Source of the DNA: Idiomarina seosinensis | Lineage (GTDB): Bacteria; Pseudomonadota; Gammaproteobacteria; Enterobacterales; Alteromonadaceae | NCBI RefSeq assembly: GCF_003987275.1 | Contig: NZ_PIQF01000002.1 | Location: forward strand, 310,001 to 374,000 | DNA: 64,000 nucleotides | Direction of reading: 5' to 3' | Part shown: positions 9,323-19,309 of the stretch, piece by piece | How the letters are laid out: every line of letters starts with the position of its first letter | How positions within the stretch are numbered: position 1 is the stretch's first letter | Notes under the pieces: generated by a model | Seen by the model: the letters and a program-made list of their open reading frames with translations, nothing else | Told to the model about the DNA's origin: nothing | Database searches by the model: none | Program-made: the position numbers and the translations under genes

Positions 9323-9861
9323 GCTCCCTAAATCGCTCACGACGTACATTACTTATTGTCTTAGTCGCCTTTTTATTGCCAGTTATTGTTGCCTGGGTTG
9401 TTCTTAATCAGCACTGGTATCAGGCTGGCACCAATAAAGGCACCTTGATAGCCAATCCAGTATCACTGCAGGAAGCGACAGACCTGCCGGACGGCTGGAA
9501 GTTAGCGTATCTGGCCCCAGCCTCATGTGAACAACGCTGTCAAAATGCCATCTTCGTCATGAATCAGGTTGACGTCGCCGTTGGCAAAGACTCTGATCGC
9601 CTCACACCCATTGTGTTAAGCGAATCGAAAGGACCTTCTGCGGAGCAATACAGCAATCAGTTTGATATTCAGACAATGGTTGCCCCGAAGCTTATAGATA
9701 CCTTATCCGAACTGCCTGAAGCTAGCCTGTTTATCATCGACCCTCTGAATAACGTGATGTTGTATTACCCCACTCACACCGACAAAGAAGCGATGATTTT
9801 GGAAGGCAAAAATGTCCTTGCAGACATTCGTAAGTTATTAAAACTTTCTAGAATAGGATAA
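9319..9861 (+). CDS. Membrane-anchored SCO-like protein of the cox operon
   Basis: No characterised family name is certain. The 180-residue protein has one N-terminal membrane helix (residues 10-29) and a periplasmic domain. Its APASCEQRCQNA segment near residue 70 carries the C-x3-C spacing of SCO copper chaperones. The later ASLFIIDPLNNVMLYYP segment resembles a thioredoxin-fold strand pair. The His that completes the SCO metal site is not evident. It overlaps the SURF1 gene by 4 bp and precedes ctaA by 6 bp, so it belongs to the oxidase assembly operon. A redox or copper-related role is inferred. Confidence 0.75.
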   Translation: MSSLNRSRRTLLIVLVAFLLPVIVAWVVLNQHWYQAGTNKGTLIANPVSLQEATDLPDGWKLAYLAPASCEQRCQNAIFVMNQVDVAVGKDSDRLTPIVLSESKGPSAEQYSNQFDIQTMVAPKLIDTLSELPEASLFIIDPLNNVMLYYPTHTDKEAMILEGKNVLADIRKLLKLSRIG

Positions 9862-9867
9862 ACCGGC

Positions 9868-10857
9868 ATGCGTGCGCTCGTTAAAATAAGTGTGGTTTTA
9901 GCCTTTTGTGTCATTGTTTTAGGTGCTTTCACTCGTCTAACTGAAGCCGGCCTGGGTTGCCCGGATTGGCCGGGCTGTTACGGATTTTTATCGGTACCAT
10001 CGCAGGCGGATCAAATCCAACAAGCTGAGGCACTTTATCCAGACTCTCCGGTAGAAATCGACAAAGCCTGGTATGAAATGATTCACCGCTATTTTGCCGG
10101 AACGCTGGGACTATTAATTTTGGCAATTGCGATTACCTCCTGGTTCCAAAAACGACAGCCAAGCCAAAAACCAACGCCTGTTAAACTTCCCGGCTTTTTA
10201 TTGGCACTGGTTATTTTCCAGGCTGCGCTGGGAATGTGGACGGTCACGATGAATTTGCAACCGCTGATTGTCATGGGTCATTTGCTGGGTGGCTTCAGCA
10301 TTGTTTCCTTACTATTTTTACTTAGCTTAAGATTAGAGCCTTACCGGGTTGGCGGCGGCGACCCAGAACTTAGGCGCTATCGAGGACTGGCATTTTTCGC
10401 TTTGATAGTGGTTATCTGCCAAATCGCCCTAGGTGGCTGGGTGGCAGCGAACTACGCTGCGGTTGCCTGCACAGAACTACCATTTTGCGAGGGAAACTGG
10501 ACTAGCAACCTGGATTTTTCCGGAGCCTTTAGCATCCCTGAAGCCAACACCTATCAATTTGGCGCTCACGATTACGATGATCGTATGACCATGCATGTCA
10601 TTCACCGAATCGGAGCTATCATTACGACGTTGGTGGTTGGCTGGTTGATTTTTAAATGTTGGAGAAAAGCAGTTTCCAGCTTTTTCCGCAGCTCATTGCT
10701 TGTTACAAGCTTGTTATTAATTTTGCAAATTGCGCTCGGTATTAGTAACGTAGTCTTTAACTTACCGCTTTCGGTAGCCGTCTTCCATAACGCAGTGGGA
10801 GCCTTGTTATTACTGTCTCTGGTGGCGTTAAACTATAACTTATCCAGAAAGGCATAA
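9868..10857 (+). CDS. ctaA: Haem A synthase CtaA/Cox15
   Basis: CtaA oxidises haem O to haem A in the inner membrane. The 329-residue protein has about eight helices in two similar halves. Family segments are [21 protein letters not shown] near residue 20, [30 protein letters not shown] with [18 protein letters not shown] and [11 protein letters not shown]. The histidines in these are the haem ligands. It is followed by ctaB after 11 bp, the next enzyme for oxidase haem. Confidence 0.96.
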   Translation: MRALVKISVVLAFCVIVLGAFTRLTEAGLGCPDWPGCYGFLSVPSQADQIQQAEALYPDSPVEIDKAWYEMIHRYFAGTLGLLILAIAITSWFQKRQPSQKPTPVKLPGFLLALVIFQAALGMWTVTMNLQPLIVMGHLLGGFSIVSLLFLLSLRLEPYRVGGGDPELRRYRGLAFFALIVVICQIALGGWVAANYAAVACTELPFCEGNWTSNLDFSGAFSIPEANTYQFGAHDYDDRMTMHVIHRIGAIITTLVVGWLIFKCWRKAVSSFFRSSLLVTSLLLILQIALGISNVVFNLPLSVAVFHNAVGALLLLSLVALNYNLSRKA

Positions 10858-10868
10858 AGGAGTTTACT

Positions 10869-11765
10869 ATGCCCGCTCACGTTGCAACAAAAAAACTAGA
10901 ACAACGCAGCGCTCAGTGGCGAGACTATCTTGAGCTCACCAAGCCTCGGGTAGTTGCTTTACTACTTTTAACCGCCGTTGTTGGTATGGCATTAGCACAG
11001 TCCGAATGGGTTGCGTTTTCTATATTGTTACCGGCTTTAACGGGCATTGGCTTAATGTCAGCAGCTGCAGCCGCTATTAACCACTTAGTTGATCGCCACA
11101 TTGATGCGAAGATGGCCCGGACATTGCGGCGTCCATTACCACAAGGCAATCTGTCACCGGTTAAGGTTGCTACTTTTTCAGCCATTATCGGCTTGTTAGG
11201 TTTTGCCACCTTGTATGTCTGGGTTAATGCGCTTACTGCCTGGCTAACATTTGCCAGTATGGTCGGGTATGCGGTGGTTTATACCATGTTTCTGAAGCGT
11301 GCTACTCCGCAAAATATCGTTATTGGCGGGCTCGCCGGAGCCGCGCCACCACTACTCGGCTGGACCGCGGTAACTAACGAGATTCACGCACCTGCTATTT
11401 TATTGGTAATGATCATTTTCACCTGGACGCCGCCCCATTTTTGGGCTCTTGCCGTTCACCGGGAAAAAGACTATGCACGCGCTAAAGTACCTATGCTGCC
11501 GGTGACCCACGGCGTAGAATTCACTAAAACGTGCATTTTGTTGTATACCATTTTGCTGTCAGTAGTCTGTTTATTACCCTACTTAATTGGCATGTCCGGC
11601 TCGATATATTTAGTCGGCGTAACCGTCCTCAATGCAATATTTCTCGGATATGCCTGGAAACTTAAATATGCTCCGAGCAAGAAGACAGCGTTTAACATGT
11701 TCGCTTTTTCTATCTGGCACCTAATGTTGCTATTTGTTGTGCTACTGATCGACCATTATCTATAG
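10869..11765 (+). CDS. ctaB: Protohaem IX farnesyltransferase (haem O synthase)
   Basis: This UbiA-superfamily enzyme attaches a farnesyl chain to haem B to make haem O. The 298-residue membrane protein begins its core with [14 protein letters not shown] and has the Asp-rich prenyl-binding segment [21 protein letters not shown] near residue 75. The second motif region is [26 protein letters not shown]. It lies in the haem A branch directly after ctaA and before sco. The same family is called CyoE in bo3 oxidase operons; here the context is a caa3 oxidase. Confidence 0.97.
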   Translation: MPAHVATKKLEQRSAQWRDYLELTKPRVVALLLLTAVVGMALAQSEWVAFSILLPALTGIGLMSAAAAAINHLVDRHIDAKMARTLRRPLPQGNLSPVKVATFSAIIGLLGFATLYVWVNALTAWLTFASMVGYAVVYTMFLKRATPQNIVIGGLAGAAPPLLGWTAVTNEIHAPAILLVMIIFTWTPPHFWALAVHREKDYARAKVPMLPVTHGVEFTKTCILLYTILLSVVCLLPYLIGMSGSIYLVGVTVLNAIFLGYAWKLKYAPSKKTAFNMFAFSIWHLMLLFVVLLIDHYL

Positions 11766-11779
11766 GCGAGCGTTAACTT

Positions 11780-12397
11780 ATGCAAAAAATCCTCTATCTT
11801 GTGGCCGCATTACTTGCCGCTATTATTGGCTTCACGGCCTATCAAATGTGGCCCAAGCCAGAGCCCGAAGCGCTTATTTATGAGCCACCTCGTGCCTTAA
11901 AAGCTTTCGAACTGCAGTCGACCGACTCGCAACAAGCCATCAGTAATAATGCGCTGAAAGGACAATGGACGATCCTATTCACAGGCTACACTTTTTGTCC
12001 TGATATCTGCCCAACTACCATGTCGGACCTGAAACAAGCGTTGCCAGTACTGCAGGATGAAGCTGACAAACCGGTTAAAGTTTGGATGATATCGGTTGAC
12101 CCGAAGCGCGATAATATGGAGCGGTTAAAGCAATATACCGGCTATTTCGGTAAACAATTCGTCGGCATTCGGGCAGACCACCCCGAGTTATTCCCGTTTG
12201 TTCGAGACTTAGGCCTAATGTATTCACTACCTGATGAAGGCGAAGAAAACTATCTGGTTAATCATAGTGCCGCCATCATCTTGGTCAACCCAGACGGTAA
12301 ACGAATTGCTATTTTCAACGCAGAACATGAACCTGGCGAAATCCCGGTAGTTGATATGCAGCAGTTACAAAAGGACTTCGCCATTATCGCCGGCTAA
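11780..12397 (+). CDS. SCO1/SenC copper chaperone
   Basis: SCO proteins load copper into the CuA site of subunit II. The 205-residue protein has an N-terminal membrane anchor and a thioredoxin fold with the copper motif FCPDICPTT near residues 74-82. The third ligand, His, is in YLVNHSAAIILV near residue 160. It ends the oxidase operon and overlaps the convergent deacetylase gene by 4 bp. Confidence 0.96.
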   Translation: MQKILYLVAALLAAIIGFTAYQMWPKPEPEALIYEPPRALKAFELQSTDSQQAISNNALKGQWTILFTGYTFCPDICPTTMSDLKQALPVLQDEADKPVKVWMISVDPKRDNMERLKQYTGYFGKQFVGIRADHPELFPFVRDLGLMYSLPDEGEENYLVNHSAAIILVNPDGKRIAIFNAEHEPGEIPVVDMQQLQKDFAIIAG

Positions 12398-13485
12398 TCT
12401 GGCCAGCTGCCGTTTTCGTCAGGCCGGATAAATGCAGCTGAGAACCAATAATACGAATCTGTCGCTTTAGATGGCGCCGTACAATTAATTCGCGAACGCC
12501 CAATTGGTAAATCGTTGCGTACTGTGACTGTAAAGGTCTGTTCGGAGACCCATTCCGGACTTAACACCTCTGAGCCCCGAAAACACTGTAGTGCATCGGT
12601 TCGTACCTCTTCGTTATATTCCAGCTCAACTTGTAGTGTTGGCGTTTTTTCTGAGTGCGCAAGCAATGGCACACTTGGGGAATAATTCACCACAGGAAGT
12701 GCCAGACTGTTTAACTTCGTTTTAAGTGTTTCCAGATTTGCATAGATACCCGAAGCTGGAAACCGTGTGATCGCAGTTTTATCACTATAGGGGCTCCACG
12801 GGCCGCTATGTTGAGCAAATCCCAAAAAACCCCATTGCGCTAGTAAATTTTGTAATGCGGGATCGTATTCACCGTATGGATAAGCAAAGTATTTAGGCTG
12901 TTCACCAAGGTTTTTGTCAATTGCCCGTTGCGCGGACATTACATCGTAATGCATACGCTCCTGCCACTCTTGTTCAGTCTCTTGTTCATGACGCCGAATT
13001 AGATGATCATGAGTTTGGCCATGATTAACGATTGTCGCACCTCGCTGCTGTATGTCCTCTAGCTGTTGCCAGCCCATATAAGCGGACGGGCTTTTTTCCA
13101 TTAAATCCGGATTTACAAACACCGCATAAGGCATATTGTACTGTTCTAACAAATCCGCCGCGTTGTGATACACATTCTTGTATCCATCATCGAATGTAAT
13201 AACCACGGCTTTAGCCGGAAAGCTCTCACCTGACTCAATTCGTTCATGCGCTTTTTCGATAGAAACAACCCGAAAATCATTGTCTTTCAGGTAGTCCAGG
13301 TGAGCTTTAAATTGCTCCGGCGCAATAGATGTTACCGACGGCGTGCTGGCCGATACATGATGGTACTGAAGAATAGCAACACTTGGCTCGTGCATCTCGC
13401 TAGCATCATTAGTCGCTTCCTGCGAAGCACTATCACCACAGGCCGATATCAACACAGTGGCTAACGCCAGTGACTTTATTTTCAT
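12394..13485 (-). CDS. Polysaccharide deacetylase lipoprotein
   Basis: The 363-residue protein has a lipoprotein signal with lipobox ISAC (Cys 16), so it is probably tethered to a membrane. The NodB domain follows: ILQYHHVS near residue 38, the metal motif ITFDDGY near residue 100, NHGQTHDHL near residue 158 and AYPYGEYDP near residue 200. This is the layout of PgaB-type N-deacetylases, but the C-terminal 110 residues are a short beta-rich part rather than the PgaB glycoside-hydrolase domain. No pga genes lie nearby, so the substrate is unknown. It is convergent with sco and divergent from the MATE gene. Confidence 0.88.
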   Translation of the reverse strand: MKIKSLALATVLISACGDSASQEATNDASEMHEPSVAILQYHHVSASTPSVTSIAPEQFKAHLDYLKDNDFRVVSIEKAHERIESGESFPAKAVVITFDDGYKNVYHNAADLLEQYNMPYAVFVNPDLMEKSPSAYMGWQQLEDIQQRGATIVNHGQTHDHLIRRHEQETEQEWQERMHYDVMSAQRAIDKNLGEQPKYFAYPYGEYDPALQNLLAQWGFLGFAQHSGPWSPYSDKTAITRFPASGIYANLETLKTKLNSLALPVVNYSPSVPLLAHSEKTPTLQVELEYNEEVRTDALQCFRGSEVLSPEWVSEQTFTVTVRNDLPIGRSRINCTAPSKATDSYYWFSAAFIRPDENGSWPD

Positions 13486-13525
13486 GCTACACTCCTCAAT
13501 TCGCTCGATAGTCTGAGAGAACCCA

Positions 13526-14845
13526 TTGTTGTTTAGATTGTTCAGTTTTCCGAAAAAAGATCACAAAACCGTCTTTGCCATCGCGCTGCCAATGATCTTA
13601 TCGAATATTGCTGCGCCAATGCTGGGTTTAGTCGATACCGCCATCATAGGCCATTTGCCCGACGCTATCTACTTATCGGCGGTGGCTATCGGAGCGATGG
13701 TAGTCAGCTTTATCTACCTACTGGCGGTTTTTTTACGAATGGCGACGACTGGCTATATCGCCCAGGCGTACGGTGCCGGTAGTCTCAGTCAACAGCAACA
13801 GCACCTCAGCCACGGCCTCATTCTAGCCATAGGTATAGGCCTGCTGTTAGCACTACTGGCTCCCTTTATTAGTGACTTTTCCTTGTGGGTCGTCGCTCCG
13901 CAGGCGGAACTTGTCCCGTTAGCCAGCCAATATATAGAAATCAGGCTTTGGTCAGCTCCAGCAGCACTCGTTACGCTAGTGACGCTGGGCGTCCTGTTAG
14001 GACGGCAACAAAGCCGGCAGGCAATGTGGTTGGCGATAATCACCAATGCCGTTAATGTGCTAATGGACGTCATCTTAATTATCGGCTTTGATTTAAATGT
14101 AGTCGGTGCAGCCACAGCATCACTTGTAGCGGACTACGTCACAGCGGCCATCGGCCTTTATTGGTCCGCTAAAGCGCTGCAATGGTCATTCCGGTCAGTC
14201 ACTATTAATAAGCGAGCTATTACTCAATTTTTAGGTGTTAATGGCAATATTCTAATTCGTAGCCTGGTGTTGCAATTATGCATGGCAACCATGACAGGCT
14301 ACGCAGCACGATACGGTTCAACTCTGGTTGCCGTTAACGCTGTGCTCATGCAATTTTTGATGCTTATTTCACTTGGCTTAGACGGAATAGCCTACTCGGT
14401 AGAGGCACTCGCCGGTGCAGCAAAAGGTAAAAAAGATCCAACGCGCATTAGCTACTGGTGTCGGATAACCTTGCTATGGTCGGTGATATTCGCTGTTGCC
14501 TACACTTGTATTTTCGCACTGGCTGGTGCCCAAATAATTGGTTTAATCACTGACATACCTGAAGTCATTAAACTAGCAAAGGAATACCTACCCTGGATCA
14601 TTATAATGCCATTGGTAGGTCATTGGAGTTACTGGTTTGATGGGGTTTATATTGGCTTATCGTTAAGCCGGGGAATGAGAAACACAATGATTATGGCGGC
14701 GATATTTGGCTTTTTGCCGCTTTGGTGGCTAGGATTGCCGCTGCAGAACCATGGCTTATGGATGGCTCTGAGCGGCTTTTTACTAATGCGGGGGCTGTTT
14801 CAAGCCCTATTGCTATGGTTACTCGGCTACAAAGTCATCCAATAG
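13526..14845 (+). CDS. dinF: MATE family efflux transporter, DinF type
   Basis: This 439-residue inner-membrane protein has 12 helices in the MATE arrangement; the family exports organic cations or drugs using Na+ or H+ gradients. The N-terminal ALPMILSNIAAPMLGLVDTAIIGHL is characteristic of DinF. In E. coli dinF follows lexA; here the cox genes and a deacetylase separate them, and no LexA box is seen upstream. The start is probably TTG at 13526, with only a weak GAGAGA ribosome site. The 3' end overlaps the convergent DUF4397 gene by 27 bp. Confidence 0.9.
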   Translation: MLFRLFSFPKKDHKTVFAIALPMILSNIAAPMLGLVDTAIIGHLPDAIYLSAVAIGAMVVSFIYLLAVFLRMATTGYIAQAYGAGSLSQQQQHLSHGLILAIGIGLLLALLAPFISDFSLWVVAPQAELVPLASQYIEIRLWSAPAALVTLVTLGVLLGRQQSRQAMWLAIITNAVNVLMDVILIIGFDLNVVGAATASLVADYVTAAIGLYWSAKALQWSFRSVTINKRAITQFLGVNGNILIRSLVLQLCMATMTGYAARYGSTLVAVNAVLMQFLMLISLGLDGIAYSVEALAGAAKGKKDPTRISYWCRITLLWSVIFAVAYTCIFALAGAQIIGLITDIPEVIKLAKEYLPWIIIMPLVGHWSYWFDGVYIGLSLSRGMRNTMIMAAIFGFLPLWWLGLPLQNHGLWMALSGFLLMRGLFQALLLWLLGYKVIQ

Positions 14846-16216
14846 AATAACTTGTGGTGGTAAACCGCTACCGTCAGCATCAACCGCAACAATGGTATAA
14901 AGCCCGCTATCAGTTAGCGTTAACTCGACTGGACCAATAGCTGCCTCTTTGGTGCCTGCAGCGGTAACTGTCGCAAAATACTGACCAGGGAAAACCTGCA
15001 CGTTACCGGTAGTAACCAACTCATCCACGACAAATGGAATACCGGTTAGCACTGGGTCAGCGTTTGAGATGTCGTCTGTTTCTGTTAAATAGATATCAAC
15101 CTCACCTGCCGATGGCGCAGCATGAACAATTTGTAGCTGTGCTGCGGTGGCTATAGTGCGACGGTTTTCTGTAAGAACCTGTAATCCCAGGCTACCATCT
15201 TCGACGGCTCCGACTGCATAAACGCTATAACTGGTCGAATTTTCAAGTGCCAATTCACCACTTAAAACATTAGTACCATCAGCAGCCACAGCAACATCGA
15301 CCGAATAATCGCCAGCAGGAACGTTTAGATAGGGCGTGAATTCGGTAAAGGCAAGTTCACTGACTTGTGGCTCTGCTGCCTCATTCAACGTGACATTAAC
15401 CGCAGGGGCATCAGCAGCTGCATGAATAACCCGCAAATCGCTACCTGCGTCAGCACTTGGTACTAACAATGTATCGGCACCAACGCCCGTAGCAATTTGC
15501 AGCGCAACGGGGCTACCTGCTGTTTCGACATCATCGGTTGCTGACACCACATAATCTCCACCGTCGGCTAACGGCAGTGTACCTGAATCGTAGACTACTG
15601 TTGTTTCGCCAGCAGGCGTTAAGCGGACTCGGTAATCCCCCGCATTGACGTCTATTTGTCCGGTGTAATCACCATATTCAAGTGTCGCAGCTGCCGAAGC
15701 GCTGGCTAACTCTTCATCCGGTGCGGTTAAATAAACATCAACAGTTGGCGCATCGTAGGCAGCATGCACAACCTGCAAACGGCTTTCTCCACTAGCAACC
15801 TCACTGACCGGGTTGGCTATGACTAACGGCTCCAGAGATTCATCACCAACATTACCGATAGCGAATACGTCGTACCGTGTATCTGCCTCTAAGTCCAAAT
15901 CAACAGGCCCGATGGCGTCAACGGTTGTGTCGTCCGGGAGGATACCCTGAACAGTAACGGAGTAGCTGGCAGCATCAACTTCCAGAATATCTGATGATGC
16001 TTGGTATGGAACGTTCTCAAGCAGCGCACTGCCATCGGCCAAAACATTAACATTGGGCGCATCAGCCGAGGTGTGGTGTATCCTCAGATAAGACGACTGC
16101 GGCTCGGGTTCCGGCGGAGTTACCGATGATGTGTTGTCGTTATCATCGTCAAGCCAGCAGCCAGACAAGACAAATAACGATAAAGAGAGTACACTGAGCT
16201 TCGTGATTCCTCGCAT
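14819..16216 (-). CDS. DUF4397 repeat lipoprotein
   Basis: The 465-residue protein has a lipoprotein signal with lipobox LSGC (Cys 20), then an acidic Asp/Asn stretch and a Pro/Glu linker. Four beta-rich repeats follow, each opening with a variant of LxIxHAAxDAPxVxV: near residues 43, 143, 258 and 358. This is the DUF4397 signature. The protein is acidic and low in basic residues, typical of surface proteins of marine or halotolerant bacteria. The role is unknown; an extracytoplasmic binding or adhesion function is a guess. Transcription runs toward dinF. Confidence 0.9.
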   Translation of the reverse strand: MRGITKLSVLSLSLFVLSGCWLDDDNDNTSSVTPPEPEPQSSYLRIHHTSADAPNVNVLADGSALLENVPYQASSDILEVDAASYSVTVQGILPDDTTVDAIGPVDLDLEADTRYDVFAIGNVGDESLEPLVIANPVSEVASGESRLQVVHAAYDAPTVDVYLTAPDEELASASAAATLEYGDYTGQIDVNAGDYRVRLTPAGETTVVYDSGTLPLADGGDYVVSATDDVETAGSPVALQIATGVGADTLLVPSADAGSDLRVIHAAADAPAVNVTLNEAAEPQVSELAFTEFTPYLNVPAGDYSVDVAVAADGTNVLSGELALENSTSYSVYAVGAVEDGSLGLQVLTENRRTIATAAQLQIVHAAPSAGEVDIYLTETDDISNADPVLTGIPFVVDELVTTGNVQVFPGQYFATVTAAGTKEAAIGPVELTLTDSGLYTIVAVDADGSGLPPQVILLDDFVAE

Positions 16217-16331
16217 GATAATTTCCTCGTAATGATTAGGGCAAATATCAATACGCGGTTTTTAAGTGCGAGGGATCACATCTTGTTAACAATAAAGTGT
16301 AAAGACCCAACTCCTTGTATAGGCCACAGAC

Positions 16332-16919
16332 TCAATAGTAAGAATGTTCTCCACGCTCATGTTCAGTTACGTCACGAACACCTGTCACTTCATCTGGGAA
16401 GCGCTCTAACAGCTCCTTTTCTATCCCATTTTTAACGGTGACATCGATCATACTGCAACCGTTACAACCGCCACCGAACTGCAGCACGGCAAAGCCTTCA
16501 TCGGTTATTTCAGTCACCATGACATGCCCACCGTGATTAGCTAATTGTGGGTTAATTTCAGCCTGAATAACGTACTCAACTCGCTCTATTAAGGGTGCAT
16601 CATCGGCTACTTTACGAGCCTTGGCATTGGGTGCTTTTAGAGTAAGCTGTGAGCCCATTTCCTGTTCTTCAAAATCGATAACCGCATCTTCAAGGAAAGG
16701 CGCACTGCCGGAGTCCACAACAGCGTCAAAGCCATTAAAGGGTAACCGCTCATCATCCGCTTCGAACGAATCCGGTGGGCAATAAGATACGCCACACTCA
16801 GCATTCGGTGATCCTGGATTAACCACGAAAACACGGATGCCTGTTCCTTCAGGTTGTTCGGCTAATAGTTTACCGAAATGCTGCTGTGCAGCTTCCGTAA
16901 TTCGAATCATACTGCTCAC
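16332..16919 (-). CDS. nfuA: Fe-S biogenesis protein NfuA
   Basis: NfuA carries and delivers 4Fe-4S clusters, especially under oxidative stress or iron limitation. The 195-residue protein (E. coli 191) has an N-terminal A-type-like domain and a C-terminal Nfu domain with the cluster motif [18 protein letters not shown] near residues 150-167. The E. coli order nfuA, gntX, bioH is kept here. Confidence 0.98.
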   Translation of the reverse strand: MSSMIRITEAAQQHFGKLLAEQPEGTGIRVFVVNPGSPNAECGVSYCPPDSFEADDERLPFNGFDAVVDSGSAPFLEDAVIDFEEQEMGSQLTLKAPNAKARKVADDAPLIERVEYVIQAEINPQLANHGGHVMVTEITDEGFAVLQFGGGCNGCSMIDVTVKNGIEKELLERFPDEVTGVRDVTEHERGEHSYY

Positions 16920-16990
16920 CTCTGGAATTTACCTGAGTAAAACTTGACTAATTTACTAGGTTATAGTCTACCGTATGTTAGTCTCGCTGG

Positions 16991-17686
16991 CTAGTCGCCT
17001 TGATTATAGATAACTGCCCAGCCATGCACCGCTGTAGCGCCCGCTTTTTTTAAGGCCGAGGCCGCAGCGCCCATCGTTGCGCCGGAGCTAATCACATCAT
17101 CGAGTACAGCCACTACCTTGTCCTTAACGTTCAATCGACAAAATTGACTGCCACGAGCGGCTTGCAATCGTTCAGCACGAGTCTGGCCTTTTTGGACCGG
17201 TAAGGGCCTAATAACCCTTAATACTCCGGCATAATATGGAACGCCAAGTAGCTCGCTCACTTTCTTTGCAATATATCCGGTATGGTGGAAGCCGCGCTGC
17301 TGCCAGCGGGAACGAATCACTGGCATGGCAACAATACAGTCGGGCAAGTCCAGTCGGTGTTCCCGATAGCAGCAAACTAGATGCCCCGCTAAGCAATGAG
17401 CTAAACATACCGATAGTTCAGTTTGGCCGAGCTCTTTATAGCGATAGATTAGCGCTTTACTGAACTGATTCCAGCGGAAACAGGCAAACCAGTAGTCACA
17501 AATTAGCACGCCATCAACCTGAGCTCCTGTCTCTGAGGCTAAGTGCAAACAACAGCGAGGGAACCAACGGGGGATTGCTTGAGAGCAGTCTGCGCAAATA
17601 CCCAGTTCGTTAACGGTTGTTAACCTGCAAAGTAAGCAATAATTGGCATTAAAAGCATTGGCTAAATGCCGCAATCTGGTTAGCAT
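16991..17686 (-). CDS. ComF/GntX family phosphoribosyltransferase-like protein
   Basis: The 231-residue protein has an N-terminal cysteine-rich part (CLLC, CADC, CC) that resembles a zinc finger. A type I phosphoribosyltransferase domain carries the phosphoribosyl-pyrophosphate-binding segment VAVLDDVISSGATM near residues 192-205. ComF family members act in DNA uptake in naturally competent bacteria; the E. coli relative is GntX (YhgH). ATG at 17686 is preceded by AGGGAG. It is divergent from bioH with only 34 bp between starts. The window also holds comM. Confidence 0.92.
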   Translation of the reverse strand: MLTRLRHLANAFNANYCLLCRLTTVNELGICADCSQAIPRWFPRCCLHLASETGAQVDGVLICDYWFACFRWNQFSKALIYRYKELGQTELSVCLAHCLAGHLVCCYREHRLDLPDCIVAMPVIRSRWQQRGFHHTGYIAKKVSELLGVPYYAGVLRVIRPLPVQKGQTRAERLQAARGSQFCRLNVKDKVVAVLDDVISSGATMGAAASALKKAGATAVHGWAVIYNQGD

Positions 17687-17720
17687 AAAGCTCCCTAAGC
17701 TAGCGAGTGGACAAACTATA

Positions 17721-18491
17721 GTGAGTATTTGGCAACAAACACAAGGTAACGGGTCTGATATCGTCGTGCTACATGGCTGGGGAATGAATGCTAATGTATG
17801 GACCCCGTTAATTCCTGAGCTGGCTCAGCATCATCGTATTACAGTTATCGACCTCCCAGGTTTTGGTGATAGTAACCAAGAGATATTAAGCGACAACCTA
17901 GGGGAAGTGAGTGCCCACATAGTAAAGCAGCTACCGGCTAAGTTTCATCTTCTCGGCTGGTCGCTCGGTGGACTTATTGCAACCGAAATAGCATTGAACT
18001 ATCCGCACCGAGTGCAAACGCTTGCAACCGTTGCATCGTCACCGCACTTTATCGAAGCACCGAAATGGCCCGGCATTAAGCCGGTGTTAATACGTCAATT
18101 CCACCAACAAATAGAGCAAGATTTTGCCAAAACTATTGAACGATTTTTGGCGGTCCAGGCTATGGGAAGTCCACAAGCGAAAGAACAGATTAAGCAAGTC
18201 AAACGTTGGGTCTTCGACAAACCGCTGGGTAATCCCGAAAGTTTGAAAAATGGCTTAACTATTTTAGAAACGGCTGACCTGAGAGAGCGCTTAGAAGACA
18301 TCACCTGCCCTTTTACGCGCTTTTATGGTCGCCTCGATACGTTGGTACCCGCTAAAGCTATACCGCTAGTCAATCGCTTAGCGCCAAGCTCCAGCCAATA
18401 TTTGTTTGAACACTGCGCGCACACTCCTTTTGTTTCAGCCAGCCAGTCTTTCGCCGACAACTATCGGCAGTTTGTCCAGCGCCACGACTAA
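17721..18491 (+). CDS. bioH: Pimeloyl-ACP methyl ester carboxylesterase BioH
   Basis: BioH cleaves pimeloyl-ACP methyl ester in the first phase of biotin synthesis. GTG at 17721 gives VSIWQQTQGNG..., aligned with the E. coli N-terminus, and a length of 256 residues, equal to E. coli BioH. The alpha/beta-hydrolase motifs are HGWGMNANVW (oxyanion region), nucleophile GWSLGG, Asp in GRLDTLVP and His in EHCAHTPF. No good ribosome site precedes the GTG. It is convergent with mutM, with 1 bp between the stops. Confidence 0.95.
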   Translation: MSIWQQTQGNGSDIVVLHGWGMNANVWTPLIPELAQHHRITVIDLPGFGDSNQEILSDNLGEVSAHIVKQLPAKFHLLGWSLGGLIATEIALNYPHRVQTLATVASSPHFIEAPKWPGIKPVLIRQFHQQIEQDFAKTIERFLAVQAMGSPQAKEQIKQVKRWVFDKPLGNPESLKNGLTILETADLRERLEDITCPFTRFYGRLDTLVPAKAIPLVNRLAPSSSQYLFEHCAHTPFVSASQSFADNYRQFVQRHD

Positions 18492-18492
18492 A

Positions 18493-19305
18493 CTAGCGCT
18501 GGCAATGAGTGCAATAAACCGTACTACGTTGCCCCAGCCTAATTTCTTTAAGTTGTCCGTGACACTGCCGGCAGCGCTTGCCGCCACGCCCATAGACCAA
18601 TAATTTCTGTGCAAAATAACCCGGCGCGCCATCAACATTAGTAAAATCACGTAATGTAGTACCGCCTTGCTGAATCGCATCAGCGAGGGTTTCTTTAATC
18701 AGTGGCACCAGCTCTTGAAAACGCTTTTTACTGACTTTTCCAGCTTGCCGTTTAGGATTGATGCCCGCCTTAAACAAAGCTTCATTCGCGTAAATATTCC
18801 CAACCCCGACAACCACTCGATTATCCATAATAAACGTTTTTATCGACTGAGTACGTCCTCGTGAACAGTTATGAAGGTAGTCTCCAGTAAAAGCATCGGT
18901 TAACGGTTCGGGACCCAGGTGGGCTAATAATTTATGATGATCGACCGTTTCGTCGGTATACAACAACGCGCCAAATCGTCTCGGATCATTAAGCCGCAAC
19001 ACCTGACCGTGTTCAAACTCAATTTCAATATGGTCGTGCTTTTTCAATGACGTTGTTTTAGGGACGACTCTAAGCGCCCCCGACATACCTAAATGCAAGA
19101 TCAAGGTGCCAACCGCTGTTTCCAGTAACAAATATTTTGCCCGCCGAGTAACCCGCTGCAATTGATAACCTTCGACCCGCTTAACCTGATCAGGCACAGG
19201 CCAGCGCAGCCGTGAGTCATGAACTCGCAATTGACTAATCACTTTGCCTTCAATATGAGGGCTAATGCCCAGGCGACTTACTTCAACTTCCGGTAACTCT
19301 GGCAT
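18493..19305 (-). CDS. mutM: Formamidopyrimidine-DNA glycosylase MutM
   Basis: MutM removes 8-oxoguanine and nicks the abasic site. The 270-residue protein begins with the catalytic MPELPEVE (Pro 2, Glu 3) and has NIYANEALF for the helix-two-turn-helix. It ends with the zinc finger [11 protein letters not shown]...CTHCQR. The next genes on this strand match E. coli order (mutM-rpmG-rpmB-radC), apart from two inserted genes. Confidence 0.98.
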   Translation of the reverse strand: MPELPEVEVSRLGISPHIEGKVISQLRVHDSRLRWPVPDQVKRVEGYQLQRVTRRAKYLLLETAVGTLILHLGMSGALRVVPKTTSLKKHDHIEIEFEHGQVLRLNDPRRFGALLYTDETVDHHKLLAHLGPEPLTDAFTGDYLHNCSRGRTQSIKTFIMDNRVVVGVGNIYANEALFKAGINPKRQAGKVSKKRFQELVPLIKETLADAIQQGGTTLRDFTNVDGAPGYFAQKLLVYGRGGKRCRQCHGQLKEIRLGQRSTVYCTHCQR

Positions 19306-19309
19306 AACT

